64,000 nt of DNA from Taudactylus pleione (Eukaryota > Chordata > Amphibia > Anura > Myobatrachidae): contig JAUIMM010000719.1 of NCBI GenBank assembly GCA_031769625.1, positions 1,469,001 to 1,533,000 of the forward strand. Reading direction: 5' to 3'. Both the position numbers and the translations under genes were made by a program. Of the stretch, positions 24,647 through 34,179 are shown in pieces. Numbering within the stretch: position 1 is the stretch's first letter; the number at the start of each line of letters is the position of its first letter. The notes below the pieces were generated by a model, which was given only the letters and a program-made list of their open reading frames with translations, was not told the origin of the DNA and did not search any database.

Positions 24647-25226
24647 GGCCCTCATTCAGAGCCGCTCGTTATGAGCGATGTTCGCTCATCTACGCATGCG
24701 TACGGATTGTAATACGCATGCGCGAACCAGTCAGTGTGGCCGAAAATTGTTTGTTCGCTATATAGCGAGTGCCTGCTATTTTGAGTGACAGGATGAGACA
24801 TATGTGGGTGGTAACAGGGGAAGGTGCTTGAAAACGGGGAGTGGAGATCAGAACGCAGGCGTGCTTAAAGGTCAAAACGGGCGTTTTAAGGGTGTGCATA
24901 ATTAATACAGCAGCGTCAGTGACCACGTCACCTGGTTCTTTTATAGTCAGAACTGCTCGCAATATAGTGGTAGGAAAAACCAACCACAAGAATAGCGAGC
25001 AGTTCATACGCTGTACGATGTACTCGATTAATCTAATAAATAGCGGACATGACGTATGGTGCGAGCACCAGGGGGCATATTTTTCAAAATTACGACCGCA
25101 TGTTTTGTTCGCTCGTTCAGACATAGAGGCGTGAACAGACCGCAAAGCGCGAACGGTTCATTTGAATAACCACCCCTTTTTCCTGAACGAGCGAGCGCTA
25201 ATAGCGTCCGGCTCTGAATGAGGGCC
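24647..25226. mobile_element. Type-2 GGGCCTGATTCAGAGCC MITE, copy E
   Basis: Ends are ggccctcattcagagccg and its inverse cggctctgaatgagggcc, with a 3-bp duplication AGA on both sides (24644-24646, 25227-25229). The body shares long segments with copies F, G and H, including cgcatgcgtacggattgtaa, tgggtggtaacaggggaagg and taatctaataaatagcg. A 3-bp duplication fits PIF/Harbinger. The long open frames inside on both strands recur in every copy and look like chance frames in GC-rich repeat DNA; no domain is recognisable. Confidence 0.85.
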
Positions 25227-25401
25227 AGAGTACTGCTTCAATGCCTGATTAATAGAATACCCCTTATTACTACTATACGTATACAGCAGGGTAAGGCAAT
25301 ACTGAAAGAAATAACACCTGGTGCTAAACCTAATAAATCAATTTAAGCTGAGACTACAGCTCTCTGGAGGAAATCTACTCACAATTTCCTTATCTGGCAC
25401 C

Positions 25402-26210
25402 TAGAAATATATATATATAAAAGAGAGCGCTGAGACAGCTAGTAAATTATAATACGACTTTAATAATAAATCCCTATGATTCCAATAAAACATATAAAAA
25501 TTATAACCATATACCAGATATGGACCGGCAATATTATAACCAATTGGTCATTGATATCAAGCAATTGGACATATAACACATATAAAATATATATAAACAG
25601 ACCTAGACAACATATAACACTAAATATACATAATTAGAGGACCAATCTATGATGGTATCCGTGAATGTTATATTCAACAGAAGAATCAACAACTTCTGTA
25701 GTTGCACAGATATATATATATGTAGCAATTTATGTGCTTCTAATACAGATTGATGCAGTTATTATAACCATATACTGGATAGATTGACAATATGTAAAAT
25801 TATATGTCATGGATCTCAGGCATTTGAATATATATCACAGAAAGATTTTTAGTAAAATATGATATTTAAAACTTTAACAGACCCTAAACATATAACACTT
25901 AATACACACAAATAAAGGACCAATCTACCGTATACTAATATCCGTGAATATTGCATTCAGCAAAGACCAGTAACTTCTATAGCTACATGGATATAATATA
26001 GAAATTTAAATGCTTCAGATGCAATTAGTATTTAGTACACAGTATTTTTCTCTCTCCACTGTTTTAATCAGTTTCCTGCAGTGAGCTGTTATTCCATGTC
26101 AGGATATCTCAGATGGATCCTTGTGAAATAGTCAGAAGATTCAAAATGTATCTGTAACAGTTTGTTTGTTACTTTAAACAGTATTTTTCTTCCCTCTTCA
26201 CATCGGCAGT
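25402..26210 (+). repeat. Left arm of the 25.3-28.0 kb inverted repeat
   Basis: Pairs with 27178-27966 in inverse orientation. It includes ccctatgattccaataaaac, atataccagatatggaccgg and gatatctcagatggatcctt, each found as its complement in the other arm. The inner boundary is sharp: it ends with cacatcggca, after which only the left side continues into the ribozyme-like motif. Confidence 0.9.
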
Positions 26211-26262
26211 ATCTGACTGAGGAAGCCGCTGATTGTTTAGGCGGAGAAACGCGTTTTGCACC
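26205..26262 (+). ncRNA. Hammerhead-like RNA motif 1
   Basis: The core CTGAGGA (26217-26223) fits CUGANGA exactly, followed by an extra A. Stem II is CCGC paired with GCGG (26226-26229 and 26241-26244) around a loop of about 11 nt, then GAAA (26246-26249) and the short CGCGT stem III segment. Stem I is poor here (only A-U next to the core), so activity is doubtful. It lies at the inner edge of the left arm of a Penelope-like insertion, the same relative position as motif 2. Confidence 0.5.
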
Positions 26263-26367
26263 ATCCAGAGACGCTGGCGAATAATGCTCTGCAATTGATT
26301 GACCGTAACTCAAAAGGGTACCCCTAGAGACGAGCGATACATACTGGTGGTAACCGCTACAGGCTGA

Positions 26368-26875
26368 GGGCCAGATTCGGACCCGCTCGCGAGCGTCGCA
26401 CGATGGTGGGAGCTCCGTCGTGCGCATGCGCGAGACCCGGCGAGCGACGAGGAATTTGTCGCTCAGTGTCTCGCACCAAAGGGGGCGTGCCGTCGATGGT
26501 GAGTGACAGCACGCCCCCTTTGGTGGGCGTTCCGGGGGCGTGGCTGCCAGACGGAGGTGTTCCCATTGGAACGCCTACCGTCTGAGTCCGGCCCCACTGA
26601 CATCAGTAGTGATGTCAGTGGGAGTGATTTTGGCTCTGATAGAGCCAAAATCACTCCAGGGCTTGCGACAGCGAGACCCTACTGCAGGGTCTCATCGCAA
26701 GCCCGATGGTCGCGATGGTCTTGACCATCGCGACCATCATAATGGACGCTCACTATAGCTGTGGGTGGTAACCAACAGCTATGCGAGCGTCCATGAGGCC
26801 GCTCCATTTTCAGGTAGGAGGGCCCTGATTCAGAGCGAGCACTCTGGTAAGAGCGTTCGGCTCTGAATCAGGTCC
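26368..26875. mobile_element. Type-1 hairpin-chain MITE, copy B
   Basis: Bounded by 3-bp TGA on both sides (26365-26367, 26876-26878). Ends are gggccagattcggacccg and gttcggctctgaatcaggtcc. The interior holds the palindrome chain of this family, for example accaaagggggcgtgc with gcacgccccctttggt, and ccactgacatcag facing gatgtcagtgg. It is inserted in the spacer of the Penelope-like inverted repeat, so it is younger than that insertion. Confidence 0.88.
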
Positions 26876-27177
26876 TGAGTGCCCTGAGGATCCTTACTTT
26901 TGATGTGGAACAGCTCCTTGCTGATACACAGGTGATATAATTGTATCAATAACGGAGTTCAGCCGTAGCTGCTTTCTCTGTCTGAAAAACCTTCAGAGAC
27001 TGCGGGCCCAACATACCGGTAAAATAATTAATTTCTTTGTTAAAAGAAATTCTTTTTTTTTTTTTTGCCATGGTGAACACTAATTAAAAGCATATGCTCT
27101 AAATTAATTAGAGGAATTCCTTGTGAGAGTACACAGTCTATAGGCTGTTAAAAGAGCTTGTGAACTGTTTCATTATA

Positions 27178-27966
27178 TGCCGATGTGAAGAGGGAAGAAA
27201 AATACTGTTTAAAGTAACAAACAAACTGTTACAGATAAATTTTGAATCTTCTGACTATTTCACAAGGATCCATCTGAGATATCCTGACATGGAATAACAG
27301 CTCACTGCAGGAAACTGATTAAAACAGTGGAGAGAGAAAAATACTGTGTACTAAATACTAATTGCATCTGAAGCATTTAAATTTCTATATTATATCCATG
27401 TAGCTATAGAAGTTACTGGTTCTTTGCTGAATGCAATATTCACGGATATTAGTATACGGTAGATTGGTCCTTTATTTGTGTGTATTAAGTGTTATATGTT
27501 TAGGGTCTGTTAAAGTTTTAAATATCATATTTTACTAAAAATCTTTCTGTGATATATATTCAAATGCCTGAGATCCATGACATATAATTTTACATATTGT
27601 CAATCTATCCAGTATATGGTTATAATAACTGCATCAATCTGTATTAGAAGCACATAAATTGCTACATATATATATATATATATATATATATCTGTGCAAC
27701 TACAGAAGTTGTTGATTCTTCTGTTGAATATAACATTCACGGATACCATCATAGATTGGTCCTCTAATATTTAGTGTTATATGTTGTCTAGGTCTGTTTA
27801 TATATTTTATATGTGTTATATGTCCAATTGGTTATAATATTGCCGGTCCATATCTGGTATACGGTTATAATTTTTATATGTTTTATTGGAATCATAGGGA
27901 TTTATTATTAAATTCGTATTATAATTTACTAGCTGTCTCAGCGCTCTCTTTTATATATATATTTTT
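27178..27966 (-). repeat. Right arm of the 25.3-28.0 kb inverted repeat
   Basis: Inverse of 25402-26210. It starts at tgccgatgtgaagagggaag and ends with gcgctctcttttatatatat. The TA microsatellite at 27664-27692 is longer than in the partner arm, one of the few differences. Confidence 0.9.
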
Positions 27967-28469
27967 CAAGGCAATACTGAGCAATTTTACTGGTGAAAAC
28001 AATTTATCCTTCAAAAGCTTTGCTGCTCTTTGATAAATCAGCCCCTGTCCTTATCTAAAACCACCTGATAAGATTGCTCATGGGCTAGTGCCATGTGCTT
28101 GCCTCAGGCTAAACGTTCCGTACAGTTGAAACTTAATCACCACGGGAATAGGTACATGGGGGATTGCAATGACTACGGTACATATGGATGTGACCACCGC
28201 ATCTCTGTGCCAAACTTTCCACAACTGTTTGAGTACGAGCCATGAGGATGTTCTGAGTGTAAATGGTGATGCAACCTTCTATTAAGTCTACACTCAGGGA
28301 CTAATTCGCAATTGGACTCGTGCGAATGCGGATGAAACTCACGGATATCTGCTAACTATACATGCGCCGCAGAATTCAATTGTCTGCACAGGTCATGCTC
28401 ATATGCAGTATGGAAGAAGATGACATGTCTGTTTCTGACAGAACTTTTGCACCCAGCATGCAGGGGGGG

Positions 28470-29655
28470 GGGCGGGGGGTGTAAACGCTGATAGTACTGA
28501 TGACATCGGGGGTGTAAATGCTGATAGTACTGATGACCGCGGGGGTGTAAATGCTGATAGTACTGATGACAGTGGGGGGTGTAATTGCTGATAGTACTGA
28601 TGACAGCGGGGGGTGTAAATGCTGATAGTACTGATGACAGCGGGGGGTGTAAATGCTGATAGTACTGATGACAGCGGGGGGTGTAAAAGCTGATAGTACT
28701 GATGACAGTGGGGGGTGTAAATGCTGAGAGTACGGATGACAGCGGGGGGTGTAATTGCTGATAAAACTGATGACAGCGGGGGTGTAAATGCTGATAGTAC
28801 TGATGACAGCGGGGGTGTAAATGCTGATAGTACTGATGACAGTGGGGGGTGTAATTGCTGATAGTACTAATGACAGCGGGGGGTGTAATTGCTGATAGTA
28901 CTGATGACAGCGGGGGGTGTAAATGCTGATAGTACTGATGACAGCGGGGGTGTAAATGCTGATAGTACTGATGACAGTGGGGATGTAAATGCTGATAGTA
29001 CTGATGACAGTGGGGGTGTAAATGCTGATAGTACTGATGACAGCGGGGGGTGTAATTGCTGATAGTACCGATGACAGTGGGGGTGTAAATGCTGATAGTA
29101 CTGATGTCAGTGGGGGTGTAAATGCTGATAGTACCGATGACAGTGGGGGTGTAAATGCTGATAGTACTGATGTCAGTGGGGGTGTAAATGCTGATAGTAC
29201 TGATGACAGCGGGGGGTGTAATTGCTGATAGTACCGATGACAGTGGGGGTGTAAATGCTGATAGTACTGATGTCAGTGGGGGTGTAAATGCTGATAGTAC
29301 TGATGACAGCGGGGGGTGTAATTGCTGATAGTACCGATGACAGTGGGGGTGTAAATGCTGATAGTACTGATGTCAGTGGGGGTGTAAATCCTGATAGTAC
29401 TGATGACAGCGGGGGGTGTAATTGCTGATAGTACTGATGACAGCGGGGGGTGTAAATGCTGATAGTACTGATGACAGCGGGGGGTGTAAATGCTGATTGT
29501 TCTGCTGACAGCGGGGGTGTAAATGCTGATAGTACTGATGACAGCGGGGGTGTAAATGCTGATAGTACTGATGACAGCGGGGGTGTAAATGCTGATAGTA
29601 CTGATGACAGCGGGGGGTGTAAACGCTGATAGTACTGATGACAGCAGTGGGTGTG
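28470..29655. repeat. 33/34-bp minisatellite array (about 35 copies)
   Basis: The unit is gctgatagtactgatgacag followed by cgggggtgtaaat, with five or six G giving 33 or 34 bp. Variants are aattgct/aaatgct, accgatgac and gatgtcag. Around 29065-29400 a three-unit block (accgatgacag, gatgtcag, then the six-G form) repeats as a 100-bp higher-order unit. Long minus-strand frames of Thr/Ser/Ile/Tyr repeats arise because most units are 33 bp; no start context, splice sites or flanking gene supports translation. Confidence 0.96.
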
Positions 29656-29859
29656 GACAGAAAACACATGTTCGGGCTGAACATCCACACAAAGATGGAC
29701 AGATAATTGGCACAGACAGGTGATACTTATGTGAGCATATGATAGCAAGCAGGCCGCCATGGCCAGATGGATAACTGTAAACTCACATTTTGGGGAGGGG
29801 CTGGGGGGATTGTTTTGAATGTTTTCACAAAGGATTCAAACCACAAATTGCACAACAAA

Positions 29860-30021
29860 GGGGGGGATGTAATAAATCTTGGAACAAGATAAAATTGTGA
29901 GAACTAAAGAACCAACCAATCAGCTCCTAACTGTCATGTTACAGGCTGTGTTTGAAAAATGACAGTTAGGAGCTGATTGGTTGATGCTTTATCTCTCTCC
30001 AATCATTACTAAATCTCCCCC
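29860..30021. mobile_element. Palindromic MITE (ccaatcagctcctaactgtc arms)
   Basis: The arms gaaccaaccaatcagctcct and aggagctgattggttgatgc are inverted copies, as are ctaactgtcat and atgacagttag. Outer ends are gggggatgtaataaat and attactaaatctcccc. It is related to the copy at 15061-15232. Non-coding. Confidence 0.75.
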
Positions 30022-30549
30022 TTAGTCACAGGAGCACAATGCTAAGTCGGAGCAATGGCACTGGCACTGATCCTGGCAGCTGTATACAAAGGAACTGACT
30101 GGCACCACTGGCGTCATTCTACAGGGCAAACTAGCATGTTGTGGTGCAGCCAGGGAGAGAAAGGGAACCCCCCCAAAAGTTCCCAGGGGTACATTGAGAA
30201 GTAAAGAGATTTATCTCCAGTGCTGAATTATCGACCAAATGACATAAAATTGTATAACTATAGTGTATAATAATATAAAGTATATATTGACCTTGAATTT
30301 GTGAATTCTTATCATTTCTACACTCACAGCAGGACTATAAAAATGAAACAATGTACAAAATGAATCAGATCATTATCATTCTGTATTATTGTGACACGTT
30401 TTGTGGATCACGGTCTCCTTTCTCCGGCAGGCCACTCTATTCTATAATTATACACTTTCATGTAATTGTGTTGATTTTCCAGTGCCATAGATAAATCCTT
30501 TTTATTCTCACTGGTTGTGGCAGGGTAGATTATGTGACGTCATCCCAGG

Positions 30550-31610
30550 GATTCAGTATGATTTACCGCCCGGCAGCAGTGAAAATCCCGATCGTCCAAA
30601 GGTAAGTATTGACTAACTATTCTACCCCCTAACCCTAACCCTCCCTTAGGGGTGCCTAACCCTAACCTCCCCCCAAGTGCCTAACCCCCATCTAAGTTCC
30701 TAACCCTAACCTCCCCCTAAGTGCCTAACCCTAAACCCCCTTCCCAGCCATCTAAAACTAAGGGCCTAATTCAAACCCGCTCACGAGCGCAGGACGCTCG
30801 CTAGCGGGTCGATGGTGCCCTAATGCGCATGCGCATGATGGAGGGAGCTCCGTCGTGCGCATGCGCGAGACCCACATAGCACCAAAGGGGGTGTGCTGTC
30901 GATGGTGATTGACAGCACGCCCCCTTTGGTGTTCATGCCGGGGGCGTTGCTGCCCAGACGGAGGCATTCCCATGGGAACGCCTTCCATCTGGAGCCGGCC
31001 CCACTGACATCACTAGTGATGTCAGTGGGAGTGATTTTGGCTCTGATAGAGCCAAAAGCACTCCTGGGCTTGCGGCAGCAAGACCCTACCGCAGGGTCTC
31101 GTCGCAAGCCCGATGGTCGCGATGGTCTTGACCATCGCGACCATCATCATGGATGCTCGCATAAGCTGTGGGTGGTAACCCACAGCTATGCGAGCGTCCA
31201 AGAGGCCACTCCATTTTTAGGTAGGAGGGCCCTGATTCAGAGCGAGCGCTTTGGTCAGAGCGTCCAGCTCTGAATCAGGCCCTAAGTCCCCTAGGGGGGT
31301 TCCTAACCCTAACCTCCCCCGGGATGCCTAAACCTAACCCGCCTTCCCCTAGCCTAAACCTAACCTCCTGGGGGGTATCTAACCCTAAGTCCCCCGGGAA
31401 ACATAAAGCTAACCCTCACCTCCCCCCGTGGCTGTCCGCGCCCGGCATCCGGCTTACCTTCGATCGGTATGCCGGGTGTCGGGCTCCCAGCGTAGGGAAA
31501 ATGACAGGCGTCGGGATTTCAACACCTGTCATTTAACCCTTGCCGGGATTAGACAGTCGGGAAGCTGACAGTCGGGATTCTGTCCATCGGCTTCCCGACT
31601 GCTTCCCATT
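30550..31610. mobile_element. Unclassified element with telomere-like CCCTAA tracts, split by a MITE
   Basis: 30620-30760 and 31265-31420 are runs of cctaaccctaacctcccc-type units, interrupted by MITE copy C at 30762-31282. On the left the tract is led by aaatcccgatcgtccaaaggtaagta. On the right it passes into GC-rich sequence with short repeats (cagtcgggaagctgacagtc). The related G-rich tract at 33480-33910 is led by gaaggtaagtagtgaggttagg, so the two are probably members of one repeat family in opposite or variable orientation. No coding content. Confidence 0.45.
30762..31282. mobile_element. Type-1 hairpin-chain MITE, copy C
   Basis: TAA flanks both ends (30759-30761, 31283-31285). Ends are gggcctaattcaaacccg and cagctctgaatcaggccc. 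The interior has the same ordered hairpins as copies A, B and D. It interrupts the CCTAA tract, dating it after that tract. Confidence 0.9.
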
Positions 31611-32520
31611 TACCTAGTAGATTGCATTTGACTTTATAAATATTAAAGGGTTTCATAATCCAATCTGCACAGAGGGGTTGTGCAAATCAATTTTGCGGCA
31701 AATACTGGGCCTGATTCAGAGATGGACGTTGTTAGGTAATGCAGCAGCAGCTGGAGGTGCCTGGAGGAGAAAAAACATCTCCTGACCACATCGCAGATCC
31801 GAGTGCTCTGTCCTTAGATGCAGTATCAGATCTTCTGCAAGACCATCGGCCATCTGAGTAACCCTGAGGTTACTCAGATTGATCCTCGCAGCCTCGTTGC
31901 CGAGGCCAGGAAGTCAGCATCATTAAATGGGGGCCTCCCCTACCCACTCCGCACCCCAAAATGGCTGCAGCCTGTCAGTCAATCTGTGGCTCAGGGGGCA
32001 CTGCGTAGAATGATGCAGAACCAGGTCTGCACATGAACCACCATCTGAGATTAAAGCAAACCCACTGTCATTTTTGTGCATTAAAAAATATATTTTTTAA
32101 ATTAATTCTGTTAATTTTGATACCTCTAACTTGCTGCCATAGATTCCCACACTATAAACACATCCCTGCCCCCACTTGTTTATTAAAACATTTATCTCAG
32201 TCCAAAAGTGTATGTTTCCCAAATGATCCAGGTGGGATTACAGCCGGGGACCTCAGCTGCCTCATCTCCCAGTACTCACTAGGCCGAGGTGACATTTCTG
32301 TACATTTCTGCTGTATTCACTGCACATTTCCCCAAAGCAACTTATTGCTAACACTCATCGCCAGTCCTCAGTGAGAGACATTGCTCATAGAAGCACAGAT
32401 TATAATAGCGAGTTTAAACAACCGCTCTAGAGGTTGACCTAATTTTTCACTGCTCCGTCATGCTTAATACTATCAGTCATTTAAAAGCAACGGACAATTG
32501 TTGAGATTTGTTTCCCTCAC
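31283..32520. other. Intronic sequence between coding exons 1 and 2, with repeat remnants
   Basis: 31710-32010 begins with gggcctgattcagagatgg, a lone MITE-type end, and contains small inverted pieces (ggttactcag; gaggaccag-like); it looks like a truncated element. 32030-32460 shows nothing I can name. Confidence 0.4.
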
Positions 32521-32813
32521 CCAGGTGACGAGACATATACTCCAGCTCTTGGTCATACAGAGAGTCCGTCACATTCGTGATGTTCAGTCGTCCTCTATTC
32601 TTGGTGTGATACAAGATGGCGAACGTGCACTTGGACAGAGCACTCTGAAAAGCCTGAAAATTATTGGATATGTACACAGGAATCACATCCTCTACCACTT
32701 TGTGAAACATCGGTGCCTGGAGTAAGTCAATCAGCCAACTGTAACTGTCTTCTCCATCTCTCGAGAAGATCCCGACTCTGTGCTTTTTTATAGCCATTTT
32801 ATTTACTATGTTC
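32521..32813 (-). CDS. Host gene, first coding exon (start codon at 32797)
   Basis: On the minus strand a long T tract and ttttcacag precede the exon and GTGAGG follows. The ATG at 32797-32795 has A at -3 and G at +4. Ninety-two codons plus one base follow. The product starts MAIKKHRVGIFSRDGEDSYS, then WLIDLL, VIPVYIS, CTFAILYH and LYDQELEYMSRHL. Strand-like VGIFSRD, VIPVYIS and FAILYH separated by helices suggest a Rossmann or TIR-like domain completed by the next exon (VIVLLDD, CALILIS). This is inference only. The splice to 23850 regenerates G-K-E-N across a phase-1 intron of 8.7 kb. Confidence 0.75.
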
Positions 32814-33479
32814 CTGTGAAAAAAAAAAATCATACAATGAGTTTCACTGCTCCTCATGTGGCAGAATAATCCGTGACGTGATTGCTAATAATTGTTTTAG
32901 AATAATCTCTTCCCACCCACTATACAATATACATCTTGTTAGAATCCATGGCGTTAGTAAATTGCTGGTCCAAATTGCAGCCACGCCACATGCTCTGTGT
33001 TCTGGTCCCAGGGACCTACTTATTTATTAAACAGTGCTCAATATGGAGATTTCTCTGGAAGCCTCATTGCATTCACTGGACCTTACCACAGTTTTTGCTT
33101 GACGAGCTGATCCTATTCCATTATGAGAATACAATTAATTAGCAAAAGGCTGTGTATTACTGAGCTTGTTACATAACTTGTATTTAACCTCAATCAGTTA
33201 TTTCCTCCAAGCTCCCTTCTACTCCTCTGCAGATGGTTGTTGTGTCTCTCTATCTAAACCAATGCATTGTTGGCAGATAGCAGTAAACCTATAATATTTA
33301 ATTAGCACTCAATAGGCCGGATTGTGATGTAGGAGTAAAGGAAAAGAGAAAATAACTTTACACCTGCAAAAAAAATATGCAAGGAGAGCAAATACGAGAT
33401 ACGTTCAGTATCCTGACAAAGGGAAGAAGGCAGGTAATGGAATCCAGACACTTGTCAGAATCCTGGCTCCGGCATCCTG

Positions 33480-33910
33480 AAGGTAAGTAGTGAGGTTAGG
33501 GGGAGGGTTAGGGGGAGGTACTAGGGGGAGAGTTAGGTACTAGGGGGAGAGTTAGGGGGAGGGTTAGGTACTAGGGGGAGGGTTAGGGGGAGGGTTAGGG
33601 GGAGGGTTAGGGTTAGGTACTACTAGGGTAGGGTTAGGGGGATGGTTAGGGTTAGGTACTAGGGGAAGGGTTAGGGGGAGGGTTAGGGGGAGGGTTAGGT
33701 ACTAGGGGAAGGGTTAGGGGGAGGGTTAGGTACTAGGGGGAGGGTTAGGGTTAGGTACTAGGGGGAGGGTTAGGGTTAGGTTCTAGGGGGAGGGTTAGGG
33801 TTTCTGTGCGGAGAGGGTGGGTTAGGTTTAGGCACTAGGGGGAGGTTAGGATTAGGCACCAGGGAGACAGGTTAGGGATAGGGGTTGGGAGAGGGGGAGG
33901 GTTAGGATAC
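33480..33910. repeat. G-rich telomere-like minisatellite (GGGTTAGGGGGA-type)
   Basis: Units such as gggggagggttaggtacta and gggttagggttaggtact repeat irregularly. They are close to, but not pure, vertebrate telomere repeat TTAGGG. Runs of three to five G could form G-quadruplexes. Flanks (tcagtatcctgacaaag on the left, gtatcagtatcctatat on the right) look like ends of a small element. Confidence 0.8.
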
Positions 33911-34179
33911 CGACAGAACTGTATCAGTATCCTATATAGTGAGTATATAGTGAGATAAAAGCGTCCGCTTTATATAAAATGGTGTTAACCAATCACTTAC
34001 AGTACCACGTTGTAAAATAAAACAATTAAAAATGTTGCCCCTACAGCAGTGGTTCCCAAACTGTGTGCAACGGCACCCTGGGTGCCTGGGGACACTTGCA
34101 GGGGTTCCTTAGGTTGTTGGTCCAGCACCAAATCAAATTATTTATGGTCAATATAATGTAAATATGTGAACAAACAGAA

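Larger units (their letters stand above)
25306..27967. mobile_element. Penelope-like inverted-repeat insertion (2.66 kb) with 13-bp flanking duplication
   Basis: The 13-bp sequence aaggcaatactga occurs directly on both sides (25293-25305 and 27968-27980). Inside, a left arm (about 25402-26210) is the inverse of a right arm (about 27178-27966), roughly 800 bp each and nearly identical apart from small indels such as the length of TA runs. The outer tips read aaaagagagcgctgagacag and its inverse. A hammerhead-like motif starts just inside the left arm. Such arms with an adjacent hammerhead and a 10-15-bp duplication are known for Penelope-like retroelements. The reverse transcriptase is absent, and a MITE (26368-26875) occupies the spacer. 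Confidence 0.6.

Noticed and set aside
29173..29760. 195-codon minus-strand frame of Ile/Ser/Tyr/Thr/Pro repeats
   Set aside because: Read-through of a 33-bp tandem repeat; length changes of the G runs break the frame in neighbouring units.
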